Below, piece after piece: positions 8,582 through 16,791 of a stretch of 64,000 nucleotides of DNA. Made by a program: the position numbers and the translations under genes. This stretch comes from Devosia sp. Root436 (GTDB lineage: Bacteria; Pseudomonadota; Alphaproteobacteria; Rhizobiales; Devosiaceae). The DNA lies in the NCBI RefSeq assembly GCF_001426345.1, contig NZ_LMEM01000010.1:1-64000 (forward strand), given 5' to 3'. The number at the start of each line of letters is the position of its first letter. Position 1 is the stretch's first letter. The notes below the pieces were generated by a model, which was not told the origin of the DNA, did no database searches, and saw only the letters and a list, made by a program, of their open reading frames with translations.

Positions 8582-8779
8582 TCAGTCGGGCCGGATATGG
8601 GAATCGGGCGGCAGGGGGAGCAGGTCAGGAACGTCACGATAGGCCCTGGCATCGCACCGCCGGGCGGCTTCCTCGACCAGGAGGCGGATGACTTCGCTGC
8701 CCTCTGCCGGCATGATGGCCAGGGCCTGCAACAGGTGATCGCGAGCAGTCTCATAGCGACGGTCGGGCAGCGAGGTCAT
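8582..8779 (-). CDS. small hypothetical protein (65 aa)
   Basis: A 65-residue reading frame begins at the ATG at 8779 with GGAG nine bases upstream. The protein is predicted mostly helical, with alternating charged and aliphatic residues (ARDHLLQALAIMPAEGSEVI) and a proline-rich, disordered tail. No family is recognised. It is supported by codon use and by lying in otherwise empty sequence between the patatin gene and a repeat. Without homologues it could still be spurious. Confidence 0.5.
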   Translation of the reverse strand: MTSLPDRRYETARDHLLQALAIMPAEGSEVIRLLVEEAARRCDARAYRDVPDLLPLPPDSHIRPD

Positions 8780-8907
8780 GGCGGCACACTCCAGCCCCTC
8801 CCCGCCCGCTACAATGAGAACGATGCGAGGAGAGGGTGTTAACGGCGAAGCGGCAATTTGCGGCGTTTTGTACGCTTCTCGTCCGAGCTGGCGGAGTCAC
8901 CGGGCGT

Positions 8908-9039
8908 TGGCTCCCTCTCCCTGAGGGGAGAGGGTGGGGTGAGGGGTTCAGTGCCGGTGAAGGGCACAATGCCCAACGCGGCGCCGAACCCCTCACCCGG
9001 CGCGTTCGCGCCGACCTCTCCCCTCAGGGGAGAGGTGAC
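8908..9039. repeat. family B intergenic inverted repeat
   Basis: Arms ccctgaggggagagggtgg and cctctcccctcaggggagag enclose the conserved ggggttcag / cgaacccctc inner arms. The element ends directly at the pheT stop codon (TAA on the minus strand, 9040-9042), so it probably forms the 3' end of the pheT transcript. Confidence 0.85.
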
Positions 9040-11457
9040 TTAGGTGCGCAGCACGCCACCTGATTGCTTGGTGACTGCGGCGATAATGCCTGCGGAAATC
9101 CTGTCGATTTCTTCCTCGGTGAGCGTCTTGTCCGAGGGCTGGATGGTCACCTCGATGGCGACCGATTTCTTGCCCTCGCCGACATGGCTGCCCTCGAATA
9201 CGTCGAAGACCACGACGTCCCTGATCAGGGCCTTGTCGGCGCCGCGCGCGGCCTTCAGAATTGCCCCTGCGGTGACCGCCTTGTCGACCACGAAGGCGAA
9301 GTCGCGAGTGAGTGGCATCAGCGCCGACAGATCGAGCGCCGGCTTGGTCTTCGTCGCCTTCTTGCGTGGCTCGGGCAGTGCGTCGAGATCGAGCTCGAAG
9401 GCCGCGACAGGGCCGGCGATATCGAGCTCGGCGGCCCAGGCGGGGTGCAGTTCGCCGAACCAGCCGAGGGTTTTCGGACCCTGGGCGACACGGCCGCCAC
9501 GGCCCGGATGGCTCCAGGGCGCCGGCTCGGCGAAGAGCTGGACCTTGTCGATGTCATAGCCCAGCGCATCGAGCACGGCGCCGAGATCGGCCTTGGCATC
9601 GAAGACGCCGACCGGTTCAGCCTTGCCCGACCAGTGGCGGCCCGAGCCCGCAAGCCTGGCCGTGCCGGTGCGGAGGCCCGTGGCATAGGTATGCTGGCCT
9701 TCGGGGGCATCGCTGAGGAAGACCTGGCCGACCTCGAAAATGGCGAGATCGGCAATGCCGCGATTGGCATTGCGGCGGGCAGCGGCGAGCAGGCCCGGCA
9801 GCAGGGACGGGCGCATGTCGGTCATGTCGGAGGCGATGGCATTGGCGAGCTGCAGGCCCTCGCTGCCACCACCAAACCGTGTCGCGTCGTCATGGCTGAT
9901 GAAGCTCCAGGTGACCGCTTCGTCGAGGCCGCGGGCGGCCAAGGCCCGGCGGGCGATACGGCGGCGGTTCTGGATATTGGTCAGCATGCGCGGCGCGACA
10001 TGATTGAGGCGCGCCAAAGGCTCGACCGGGACATTGTCGACGCCGACCATGCGCATGACTTCTTCGACCAGGTCGGCCTTCTGCGTCACGTCGGGACGCC
10101 AGGACGGCACCTTGACGGTCAGCACGTCGCCCTTGCCCGACATTTCGAAGCCGAGGCGGGAGAGGATGGCGGTGACGATCATCGGCTCGACGGTAAGGCC
10201 GGTAAGGCGCTTGACCTCGGCGAGCGGGAAGGTGACCACGGTATCGGGGAAGACGTCTTCGCCTGAAATCGCCGGTTCCATCGGCTCGCCGCCGCAGAGT
10301 TCGAGCACGAGGCGGGTAGCGAGTTCGAGACCGGGTTCGGTCAAAGCCGGGTCGACATTGCGTTCGAGGCGGTAGCGGGCATCGGAGACGATGCCGGTCT
10401 TGCGGCCGGTGCGGGCGATCAGCTCGGGATCCCAGCTGGCGCATTCCATGAAGACATTGACGGTCCCGTCGGTCACGCCGGAGCGGATGCCGCCCATGAC
10501 GCCGCCGAGGCAGAGCGGGCCGGTATCGTCGGCGATGACCGTCATGGTCTCGTCGAGCGTGTAGACCTTGTTGTCCAGGGCGTCGAAAGCCTCGTTGCGG
10601 GCATTGCGCAGCACCGGCTGGCCATCGAGCTTGTCGGCATCATAGGCATGCAGCGGGCGGCCCCAGCCGAGCGACACCAGATTGGTGATGTCGACGATGG
10701 TGTTGATGGGACGGAGGCCCACGGCGCGCAGGCGCTGCTGCAGCCAGGCCGGGGACGGACCGTTCTTGATGCCCTTGAGGTAGCGGCCGGCGAACTTGCG
10801 GATGGCTTTTGGCTCATCGGCCGAGAATTGCTGCGGCAGCGGGGCGATGGGGCTTTTGCCCCTGGAGGGGACCGGGGACATGTCGGTGGCCTTGAGCGTG
10901 CCGAGACCGAAGGCGGCCAGATCGCGCGCAATGCCGTAGACGCCGGTGGCGTCGCCCCGGTTAGGGGTGATCGAGATGTCAAAGACCACGCCGTCGATGC
11001 CGGCATAGTCGGTGTATTTGACGCCGATGGGGGCATCCTCAGGCAGCTCGATGATGCCGTCATGGTCGTTGCTCAGTTCCAGCTCGGCATTGGAGCAGAG
11101 CATGCCGTTGGACACCTGCCCACGGATATTGCCCTTGCCGATGGTCATGTCCTTGCCCGGAATATAGGTGCCGGGAAAGGCGAAGACCGATTTGAGGCCG
11201 GTGCGGGCATTGGGGGCGCCGCAGACCACGTCGATGAGTTCACCGGTGCCGGCATCGACCTTGCAGACGCGCAGCTTGTCGGCATTGGGATGCTGGGTGG
11301 CCGAGACGATATGGGCGGTAACGAAGGCGGAAAGCGCCTTGCCCTGGTCTTCCATGCCTTCGAGCTCGAGACCGATCATGGTCAGCGTCTTGCCGATCTC
11401 GTCGGCCGAGGCATCGGTATCGAGGTGCTCCTTGAGCCAGTCGAGGGTGAATTTCAT
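9040..11457 (-). CDS. pheT: phenylalanine--tRNA ligase beta subunit
   Basis: The 805-residue product has the usual size and order. The N-terminal EMAP/OB tRNA-binding part (FVTAHIVSATQHPNADKLRVC, about residues 40-60) is followed by B3/B4 editing, B5, a catalytic-like core and the C-terminal anticodon-binding FDX-ACB domain (MPLTRDFAFVVDKAVTAG). With PheS it forms the alpha2-beta2 enzyme charging tRNA-Phe. Start chosen at 11457 (MKFTLDWLKEHL), the standard bacterial PheT N-terminus; the longer frame upstream runs into the exonuclease gene. Unlike the usual adjacent pheST pair, it is separated from pheS by an exonuclease gene and repeats. Confidence 0.97.
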   Translation of the reverse strand: MKFTLDWLKEHLDTDASADEIGKTLTMIGLELEGMEDQGKALSAFVTAHIVSATQHPNADKLRVCKVDAGTGELIDVVCGAPNARTGLKSVFAFPGTYIPGKDMTIGKGNIRGQVSNGMLCSNAELELSNDHDGIIELPEDAPIGVKYTDYAGIDGVVFDISITPNRGDATGVYGIARDLAAFGLGTLKATDMSPVPSRGKSPIAPLPQQFSADEPKAIRKFAGRYLKGIKNGPSPAWLQQRLRAVGLRPINTIVDITNLVSLGWGRPLHAYDADKLDGQPVLRNARNEAFDALDNKVYTLDETMTVIADDTGPLCLGGVMGGIRSGVTDGTVNVFMECASWDPELIARTGRKTGIVSDARYRLERNVDPALTEPGLELATRLVLELCGGEPMEPAISGEDVFPDTVVTFPLAEVKRLTGLTVEPMIVTAILSRLGFEMSGKGDVLTVKVPSWRPDVTQKADLVEEVMRMVGVDNVPVEPLARLNHVAPRMLTNIQNRRRIARRALAARGLDEAVTWSFISHDDATRFGGGSEGLQLANAIASDMTDMRPSLLPGLLAAARRNANRGIADLAIFEVGQVFLSDAPEGQHTYATGLRTGTARLAGSGRHWSGKAEPVGVFDAKADLGAVLDALGYDIDKVQLFAEPAPWSHPGRGGRVAQGPKTLGWFGELHPAWAAELDIAGPVAAFELDLDALPEPRKKATKTKPALDLSALMPLTRDFAFVVDKAVTAGAILKAARGADKALIRDVVVFDVFEGSHVGEGKKSVAIEVTIQPSDKTLTEEEIDRISAGIIAAVTKQSGGVLRT

Positions 11458-11468
11458 GGTTTTGGCAC

Positions 11469-12113
11469 CTATCGGAAATCGGACTTGCTGCCCGATATGG
11501 GCGGCAGGGCACGGGAAATCTTGAACAATTCGACGAGCACATTGGCGAAGCCGTTGGCATCGTCGATGGCTTTGTGGGTGTGGGCGATGTGACCGTAGAA
11601 TTCGGCGGGCAGCTTGCTCATGCCCCAATCGAGATAGGGCGCGCCGCGCAGGGTTCCGGCCATGGTATAGAGGCAGATGCCGCCGCCGCGAAAAATCTGC
11701 CTGCCCTGGAACGGGCCACTGAGGGCGCGGGTGCCGGCATATTCGTCGAGATAATGGTCCATCCACAGCCCGTCGAAGATCATCGGCGCGGCGACGAACA
11801 CCTTGGGGCCGGGCAGGTTTTCGACCCAATCGGCATAGCGCGGCATGACTTCGGCCGGTTCTTCGGCATTGGCGGTTGTTGCTGCCCAGGCTTCCGGCTG
11901 GGTTTCCCACCAGGCCATGGTCTGCTCGTTGGTGGTGCGGTCGGGCCGCTGGAGAAGCTGGGCCTCGAACGCACCATGGCGCGTGCCATCGGCCTCGATG
12001 GCGACAGAGGCGAAGCTCAGCATGGAATTGTGCAGCGGTGTCGGCCCGTCCGACTCGATATCGGTGACGATGAAGATGGGGCTGGCGGGGGCGTCTTGCG
12101 GCGGCAGGGTCAT
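11469..12113 (-). CDS. DEDD-family 3'-5' exonuclease
   Basis: The 214-residue protein has the three exonuclease motifs of the DnaQ/RNase T superfamily: Exo I TDIESDG near residues 17-23, a central Asp around FDGLWMDHYLDE, and Exo III HTHKAIDDANGFANVL near 178-193 with the His-x4-Asp of the DEDDh type. These enzymes trim RNA or DNA 3' ends with two divalent metals. It ends 12 bases before pheT and is probably co-transcribed with it. It lacks polymerase or helicase domains. RNA or DNA preference cannot be told; its size is closest to small oligo-exoribonuclease-like proteins. Confidence 0.8.
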   Translation of the reverse strand: MTLPPQDAPASPIFIVTDIESDGPTPLHNSMLSFASVAIEADGTRHGAFEAQLLQRPDRTTNEQTMAWWETQPEAWAATTANAEEPAEVMPRYADWVENLPGPKVFVAAPMIFDGLWMDHYLDEYAGTRALSGPFQGRQIFRGGGICLYTMAGTLRGAPYLDWGMSKLPAEFYGHIAHTHKAIDDANGFANVLVELFKISRALPPISGSKSDFR

Positions 12114-12156
12114 CAGTGGCTACTCGCGCGGGATGCATCACCAATAGGTAACACTG

Positions 12157-12402
12157 CCTCTCCCTCGCCCCTCGGGGCAGAGGGTAGCGACGCCGGGCGC
12201 GCAGCGACCTGGCAAAGCTGGGGTGAGGGGTGAAGCCCCTTCGGCAGGAACCGCGACGCTGAACCCCTCACCCGATGCTTGGCATCGACCTCTCCCCTCA
12301 GGGGAGAGGTGACCGGTATTCCGGCACTCGGGGTCTGCGGGACCATACCCCCACCCTTGGCGCGGCGCGCCGTCCCTCCCCACAGGGGGGAGGGAGACGC
12401 AG
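12157..12402. repeat. two family B repeats in tandem
   Basis: The gap between pheS and the exonuclease gene is filled by one full copy (12157-12313, arms cctctccctcgcccctcggg and acctctcccctcaggggaga) and one degenerate copy (12343-12402, ccctccccacaggggggagg). No coding frame in this stretch is convincing. The pheS message therefore probably ends here or carries long hairpins before the exonuclease gene. Confidence 0.8.
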
Positions 12403-12434
12403 GAGCCGCCGGATTTGGGCTCACGAAAAGCATC

Positions 12435-13565
12435 TTAACTGCTCAGCCCCCCGAACAGCGTCGGCAAATCCAGTGGCCTGAAGCCGTAATGATCGAGCCA
12501 GCGCTGGTCGCCGTCGAAGAAGGCACGCAGGTCCGGCATGCCGTATTTCAGCATGGCGATGCGATCGATGCCCATGCCCCAGGCGAAGCCCTGGTAGATA
12601 TCGGGGTCGAGGCCGGCATTGCGGACGACATTGGGATGGACCATGCCGCAGCCGAGGATTTCGAGCCAGTCGCTGCCCTCGCCGATCTTCACTTCCGAGC
12701 CCGAGCGGTCGCATTGCACATCGACCTCCATGGACGGCTCGGTGAAGGGGAAGAAGCTGGGGCGGAAGCGCAGGGTGACGTTGGGCACCTCGAAATAGGC
12801 CTTGAGGAATTCCTCCAGCACCCAGCGGAGCTGGCCGATATGGCTGGACTTGTCGATGACGAGACCTTCGACCTGATGGAACATCGGGGTGTGCGTCTGG
12901 TCACTGTCGTTGCGATAGGTGCGGCCGGGCATGACCACGCGGATGGGCGGGTCCATGGCCGGGGTGATGTAGCTCGCCGCCGGCTTTTCGTTGGTCTTCT
13001 GCATGACACGGACCTGCACCGGGGAAGTGTGGGTGCGCAGCACCTTCTTCACCCCATCGGCCCCCATCTTCATGAAGAAGGTGTCGTGCATCTCGCGGGC
13101 CGGATGACCCTCGGGGAAATTCAGCGCGGTGAAGTTGAAATAGTCGGTCTCGATATCGGGGCCTTCGGCGATGGAGAAACCCATGTCGGAAAAGATGGCG
13201 GTGATTTCGTCGATGGTCTGGCTGATTGGGTGGATGCGGCCGCGCGCGGTGGGCGCGGGCTGCAGTGGCAGGGTGATATCGACGGTTTCGGCCTTGAGGC
13301 GGGCGTCGAGGGCGGCGGATTTGAGGATGGTGGCGCGCTCTTCGATGGCCTGGGCGACATCTGTCTTCAACAGATTGATTTGCGCTCCGGCTCCCTTGCG
13401 CTCCTCGGCGTCCATCGCTCCAAGCGTGGACAAAAGCGCGGAAACGCTACCCTTCTTCCCCAGGAACTCGATCCGCAGTTGCTCGACATGCTGCTCGGTC
13501 GTCGCGACCTTCAGCTTGAAGTCAAGATTCGTGCGGATGAGGTCAATCTGATCATGGAGGGACAT
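12435..13565 (-). CDS. pheS: phenylalanine--tRNA ligase alpha subunit
   Basis: The 376-residue class II aminoacyl-tRNA synthetase subunit has an N-terminal coiled-coil tRNA-binding arm (residues 1-110), motif 2 ([10 protein letters not shown], then [10 protein letters not shown]) and motif 3 ([20 protein letters not shown]) near the end. It is slightly longer than E. coli PheS owing to the N-terminal arm and some inter-motif loops. It activates phenylalanine for tRNA-Phe together with PheT. It lies downstream of rpmI-rplT in the conserved order, separated from rplT by a terminator hairpin. Confidence 0.97.
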   Translation of the reverse strand: MSLHDQIDLIRTNLDFKLKVATTEQHVEQLRIEFLGKKGSVSALLSTLGAMDAEERKGAGAQINLLKTDVAQAIEERATILKSAALDARLKAETVDITLPLQPAPTARGRIHPISQTIDEITAIFSDMGFSIAEGPDIETDYFNFTALNFPEGHPAREMHDTFFMKMGADGVKKVLRTHTSPVQVRVMQKTNEKPAASYITPAMDPPIRVVMPGRTYRNDSDQTHTPMFHQVEGLVIDKSSHIGQLRWVLEEFLKAYFEVPNVTLRFRPSFFPFTEPSMEVDVQCDRSGSEVKIGEGSDWLEILGCGMVHPNVVRNAGLDPDIYQGFAWGMGIDRIAMLKYGMPDLRAFFDGDQRWLDHYGFRPLDLPTLFGGLSS

Positions 13566-13703
13566 GGCGGTCTCGCTAGGTCGTGTTGGCGGCGGTTAGA
13601 GCATTTTGGGCGGATGGAGTCAGGAAGAAAATGCGCGGAGGCGGGCACGCACCGTAAGCCATTATGGAACCACGGAGAGGAAGGCAGCGAACGGCTCCCG
13701 GCA

Positions 13704-13747
13704 AATAAAAACGCCCCGCGCCAGCCTTTTCAGGCGGCGCAAGGCGT
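13704..13747 (-). terminator. rho-independent terminator after rplT
   Basis: Read on the minus strand, acgccttgcgcc (13747-13736) pairs with ggcgcggggcgt (13722-13711) through 12 positions including two G-U pairs. The loop holds a further gcc/ggc pair, and TTTTTATTT follows. It lies 28 bases past the rplT stop and upstream of pheS. No Phe-rich leader peptide is visible, so a simple operon terminator is more likely than a pheS attenuator. Confidence 0.8.
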
Positions 13748-13774
13748 CAATTTGACCTCAGCAGGGCTGGGGAG

Positions 13775-14176
13775 TTAGGCGGTGACGCGCTCGTGGGTCG
13801 TCTTGTCGACGGATTCCAGATACGCGAGAGCTGCCTTGGCCTTGGCGACCAGCACGCCGAACGCCTCGGGCTGGGTGATCGCGAGATCGCTCAGCACCTT
13901 GCGGTCGACGGCAACCTCAGCCTTGCTGAGGCCGTCGATAAATCGGCCATAGGTCAGCCCGTAATCGCGCACGGCGGCGTTGATACGCTGGATCCAGAGG
14001 GCGCGGAAATTGCGCTTCTTGATGCGACGATCGCGGTAGGCATACTGGCCGGCCTTTTCGACGGCCTGCTTGGCGATGCGGATCGTCGACTTGCGGCGGC
14101 CGTAATAGCCCTCCGCAGCCTTCAAGACCTTCTTGTGACGGGCGTGGTTGGTAACGCCTCTTTTAACGCGTGACAT
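13775..14176 (-). CDS. rplT: 50S ribosomal protein L20
   Basis: The 133-residue protein has the L20 signature: a basic N-terminal arm ([18 protein letters not shown]) and the core block [25 protein letters not shown] at about residues 58-82. It binds 23S rRNA early in large-subunit assembly. The C-terminus is extended by about 15 residues, as in other alphaproteobacteria. It sits 20 bases after rpmI and forms one operon with it; in many bacteria L20 represses this operon by binding the leader. Confidence 0.97.
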   Translation of the reverse strand: MSRVKRGVTNHARHKKVLKAAEGYYGRRKSTIRIAKQAVEKAGQYAYRDRRIKKRNFRALWIQRINAAVRDYGLTYGRFIDGLSKAEVAVDRKVLSDLAITQPEAFGVLVAKAKAALAYLESVDKTTHERVTA

Positions 14177-14196
14177 GTGTCAGCTTCCCTTCAGCG

Positions 14197-14397
14197 TTAG
14201 CGGTTGTACGGCATGTACCACTTGACCAGACCCTCGTCGCCCTTGCTGAGGATCTTGGTGCCGCGGTTGGTGCGGATGTACTTGGCGTTGTGGTTGATCA
14301 GGCGGTGGCGCTTGCCGGCGACGCCTGCCTTGACACGACCGGTCGCTGTGAAGCTGAAGCGCTTTTTGGCGCCAGACTTCGTCTTCATCTTGGGCAT
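14197..14397 (-). CDS. rpmI: 50S ribosomal protein L35
   Basis: The 66-residue basic protein is L35: [14 protein letters not shown] at the N-terminus and [18 protein letters not shown] in the middle match the family throughout. The start at 14397 gives the standard MPKMKTK end; an in-frame upstream start would add 20 unrelated residues. It leads the rpmI-rplT operon. infC, its usual neighbour, is not next to it in this genome: a glycosyltransferase gene lies upstream instead. Confidence 0.97.
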   Translation of the reverse strand: MPKMKTKSGAKKRFSFTATGRVKAGVAGKRHRLINHNAKYIRTNRGTKILSKGDEGLVKWYMPYNR

Positions 14398-14514
14398 TTT
14401 GCGGGTCCTTATAAGAGATCGGATGGATTTGGGCCCATCGCATTCAAGAACCGCCACGGCATGCCTTTTGGCCGGGCGATCCGGAGAAGTCGGCTCTATA
14501 GGGGGAAAGCGGGG

Positions 14515-15369
14515 CTATGGCAAGTCCTGCCGGGCCGCTGTCAGCATGGGTTCGATGTGGTCTTCGAACAAGAGACCCGGTTTTGCCGCCAGCGCGGCCT
14601 CGTAGCGCGCTTCGGCGTCGAGCGAGATGCGGAGGAAAGCGGCGGCGCCATCCACTTCGGCGGCGGGCAGGCCGTAATAGCCGGTTTCGAGGCGGCGCAG
14701 GATTTCCGTCTTGCTGGCGATCATGCCGGCGGCGACGTTCTTGCCGTTGCTCATCGAACTGGAGCGCTTGATGTAGTCGTGCAGCGGCGTGCCCAGATGC
14801 ATGGATGCCGGCACGGTGCGGTAGAGCTGCAGCAGGAATTCGAGGTCGGTCATGTTGCTCATGGTGGGATCGTAGCGGCCATCGGCGCGCCTGGTATCCC
14901 AAACGATCATCGAATCCATGGATAGGCTGACCCATTTGTGGGTGCCGGCAGTGAGCACGCGGTCGGGGCCGGCGCCGACATGGCGGAGATGGGTGAAATC
15001 CTCGGTCATGACGTCGAGGGCGGTGGAGACGATCCCGTGCTCCGCCAGAGCCCCGACGGCCAGTTCGAGCTTGCGGGGCTTCAGCCGATCGTCCGCATCG
15101 AGGATGGCGGCATAGGGCGCGGCGATCTGTTCGAGCGCCACGTTGCGGGTGTTGGAAGCGCCGCGGCCGGCGCCGCCGCTGGAGAGGAAGCGGATCCTGC
15201 TGTCGCGAATGCCGGCCCCGGCGAGAAAGGTTTCGTAGTCGAAGCCGTCATCGGCGACGAGCCAGAGTTCCCATGCGGCATGGGTTTGCGCCAGCGCACT
15301 CCCGACCGTGGAGACAATGGTCGCCTGGGCGTTCCAGGCGGGGGTGATGATGGCGACGGTCTGATCCAT
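14515..15369 (-). CDS. family 2 glycosyltransferase
   Basis: The 284-residue GT-A fold enzyme starts at ATG 15369 with the classic opening AIITPAWNAQATI (residues 6-18). It has an acidic nucleotide-sugar/metal site at ILDADDR (about 88-94) and a later acidic TDLEFLL. It transfers a sugar from a nucleotide donor, probably at the cytoplasmic face of the membrane, although no transmembrane helix is seen. Substrate and product are unknown. It is divergent from hsp20; the hsp20 promoter lies in the 111-base gap. It ends upstream of rpmI without an obvious terminator. Confidence 0.85.
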   Translation of the reverse strand: MDQTVAIITPAWNAQATIVSTVGSALAQTHAAWELWLVADDGFDYETFLAGAGIRDSRIRFLSSGGAGRGASNTRNVALEQIAAPYAAILDADDRLKPRKLELAVGALAEHGIVSTALDVMTEDFTHLRHVGAGPDRVLTAGTHKWVSLSMDSMIVWDTRRADGRYDPTMSNMTDLEFLLQLYRTVPASMHLGTPLHDYIKRSSSMSNGKNVAAGMIASKTEILRRLETGYYGLPAAEVDGAAAFLRISLDAEARYEAALAAKPGLLFEDHIEPMLTAARQDLP

Positions 15370-15376
15370 GGGCACT

Positions 15377-15405
15377 CTTGAACGGGACACCGGCTTGTCC
15401 CATAT
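15377..15405 (+). promoter_or_regulatory. sigma32 (RpoH)-type heat-shock promoter of hsp20
   Basis: CTTGAAC at 15377-15383 and CCCATAT at 15399-15405 are separated by 15 bases. This matches the heat-shock consensus (CTTGAA, 13-17 bases, CCCAT-T) at nearly all positions. Transcription would start near 15412, giving a leader of about 70 bases before the hsp20 ATG. Confidence 0.72.
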
Positions 15406-15441
15406 CTGTCGGCAGGCGCGCGATGCCAAGGTTTGACGGGT

Positions 15442-15480
15442 CCGCGCCGATACGTTGCTTGATACTCAAGGACGGCGTGG
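15442..15480 (+). promoter_or_regulatory. ROSE-like RNA thermometer in the hsp20 leader
   Basis: CGTTGCTTGA (15453-15462) pairs with TCAAGGACG (15466-15474) across a 3-base loop, with one bulged G at 15457. The TTGCT motif thus faces the Shine-Dalgarno AAGGA (15468-15472), the hallmark of ROSE elements that open on heating in rhizobial small heat-shock genes. Upstream CGCC (15445-15448) could alternatively extend pairing to the GGCG just before the ATG. Folding is drawn by eye. Confidence 0.8.
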
Positions 15481-15900
15481 ATGTCGCGTATTTCAGTGTT
15501 TTCCGCTCCCTTTCTCCTCGGCTTCGACAGCTTCGAGGAGCGTGTCGACCGGCTGGCCAAGTCCGCCGACGGCTACCCGCCCTACAATATCGAGCGCACT
15601 ATCGATGCCGATGGCACCGAAAGGTTCCTGGTTTCCATTGCCGTAGCCGGCTTTGGCGTCGGGGAGCTCGAAGTGCTGGCCGAGGACAACCAGATCGTGG
15701 TTCGCGGCAGGCAGAAGGATGAGCCGGGACGGGAATTTCTGCATCGCGGCATCGCCGCCAGGCAGTTTCAGCGTTCGTTCATCTTGGCTGATGGCATGAT
15801 AGTGCGGGATGCAACTTTAGGGCATGGTATGCTCGTTGTTGCTGTAGAGCGTCCGCAGACGCCCAAGATCGCCCGACGTATCGATATTCGCTCAATATGA
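15481..15900 (+). CDS. small heat-shock protein, Hsp20/alpha-crystallin family (IbpA-like)
   Basis: The 139-residue protein has the IbpA-type N-terminal arm (APFLLGFDSFEERVDRL), the alpha-crystallin domain from about residue 32 (PPYNIERTI, then VAVAGFG-like ISIAVAGFGVGELEVLAEDN) and HRGIAARQFQRSFILADGM. The hallmark A-x-L-x-N-G-x-L strand is diverged (DATLGHGMLVVAV), and the C-terminal I-x-I anchor appears as RRIDIRSI. It holds unfolding proteins during heat stress. It is preceded by a heat-shock promoter and ROSE hairpin and followed after 15 bases by a DUF1150 gene, an arrangement conserved in Rhizobiales. Confidence 0.93.
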   Translation: MSRISVFSAPFLLGFDSFEERVDRLAKSADGYPPYNIERTIDADGTERFLVSIAVAGFGVGELEVLAEDNQIVVRGRQKDEPGREFLHRGIAARQFQRSFILADGMIVRDATLGHGMLVVAVERPQTPKIARRIDIRSI

Positions 15901-15915
15901 GGAAAGGGCCGACAG

Positions 15916-16203
15916 ATGTATGAAAAACGCAATGACGAGGCCGCAGTCGAAAAGCTGACCCACCCCCTCAAATCCCTGACCCGCGCCCAGTTCGCCGCTT
16001 TGGGTAGCGATGCAGTGGCCTATATGCACCCGGTCAGCGGGGCAATCCTGTCGACAATGATCCACGATGCCGAATTCGAGGCGGCGACGGAATACCAGCT
16101 GGTCGTGTCGGCCGATGGCACGCCCTTGCTGGTGACCGACACCGAAGATGCCGTGGCCGAATGGCTCGGCGACAAGAATCTGGGCCTGGCGACGCTGCAT
16201 TAG
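15916..16203 (+). CDS. DUF1150 family protein
   Basis: The 95-residue protein has the DUF1150 pattern: an N-terminal helix (RAQFAALGSDAVAYMHPVSG) followed by a small alpha/beta part ending LVTDTEDAVAEWLGDKNL. Members are nearly always encoded just after an Hsp20 gene in alphaproteobacteria, and the gap here is 15 bases, so it is very likely heat-induced with it. Its biochemical role is unknown; a link to small-heat-shock function is inferred from context only. A strong terminator follows. Confidence 0.88.
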   Translation: MYEKRNDEAAVEKLTHPLKSLTRAQFAALGSDAVAYMHPVSGAILSTMIHDAEFEAATEYQLVVSADGTPLLVTDTEDAVAEWLGDKNLGLATLH

Positions 16204-16227
16204 CGGACGGCAATATCCCGGCAAATG

Positions 16228-16259
16228 AAAAAGGCCCACCTGTCGCGGTGGGCCTTTTT
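16228..16259. terminator. bidirectional rho-independent terminator
   Basis: AAAAAGGCCCACC pairs perfectly with GGTGGGCCTTTTT over 13 bases around a 6-base loop. It lies between the convergent DUF1150 gene (+) and ptsN (-), and the A and T flanks let it stop transcription from both sides. Confidence 0.92.
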
Positions 16260-16275
16260 CATCATGTGATCGAGA

Positions 16276-16746
16276 TCACGCCGCGTAATGCGTCGCGACC
16301 GGGGCGGTGAAGATGGCGCGAAGCTGGGCCGGGTCTTCGGCGCGGCGCAGGTCTTCGACCACGGCCTCGGTGCGCAGCAGCCGCGCCACGCGCGACAGGG
16401 CCTTGAGGTGATCGGCGCCGGCGCCGGTGGGCGCCAACAGCATCACGACGATATCGACCGGCTGGTCATCGACCGAATCGAAATCGATCGGCTGGTCCAG
16501 CCGCGCCACCAGAGCGGTGACGCCCTTGAGGCCGGCTATCTTGCCGTGGGGAATGGCAATGCCATTGCCCAGCCCGGTCGAGCCCAGCTCTTCACGCGTG
16601 GTTATCGCCTCCAGGATTTCAGCGGCATCGTGGCCGGTGATCTCTGCTGCCCGTTCGGCAAGGTCTTCAAACAACTGGCGTTTCGTTGTGACGCCCATGC
16701 AACAAAGCACGGCGCGTTCAGCCAGGATATCGGCCAATTCCATCAA
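16276..16746 (-). CDS. ptsN: PTS EIIA-Ntr-like nitrogen regulatory protein
   Basis: The 156-residue protein is a single EIIA (mannitol/fructose-type) domain with the phosphorylated histidine in GNGIAIPHGKI (His67). In the nitrogen PTS it receives phosphate from NPr and regulates potassium uptake, phosphate sensing and other targets rather than sugar transport. Start could be either of the first two Met codons. It is the last gene of rpoN-hpf-ptsN, the usual order in Rhizobiales, 45 bases after hpf and ending at the bidirectional terminator. Confidence 0.94.
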   Translation of the reverse strand: MMELADILAERAVLCCMGVTTKRQLFEDLAERAAEITGHDAAEILEAITTREELGSTGLGNGIAIPHGKIAGLKGVTALVARLDQPIDFDSVDDQPVDIVVMLLAPTGAGADHLKALSRVARLLRTEAVVEDLRRAEDPAQLRAIFTAPVATHYAA

Positions 16747-16791
16747 GTCTGCCCTAGAATAAACTACGCTGAATGTTGGCGCGGGGAGGGT

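Noticed and set aside
11458..12144. A 229-codon N-terminal extension of pheT
   Set aside because: It covers the exonuclease gene in another frame; MKFTLDWLKEHL at 11457 is the normal PheT start.
13566..13774. Possible phenylalanine attenuator before pheS
   Set aside because: The hairpin is only 28 bases after rplT and no short frame with several Phe codons precedes it, so it is listed as the rplT terminator.
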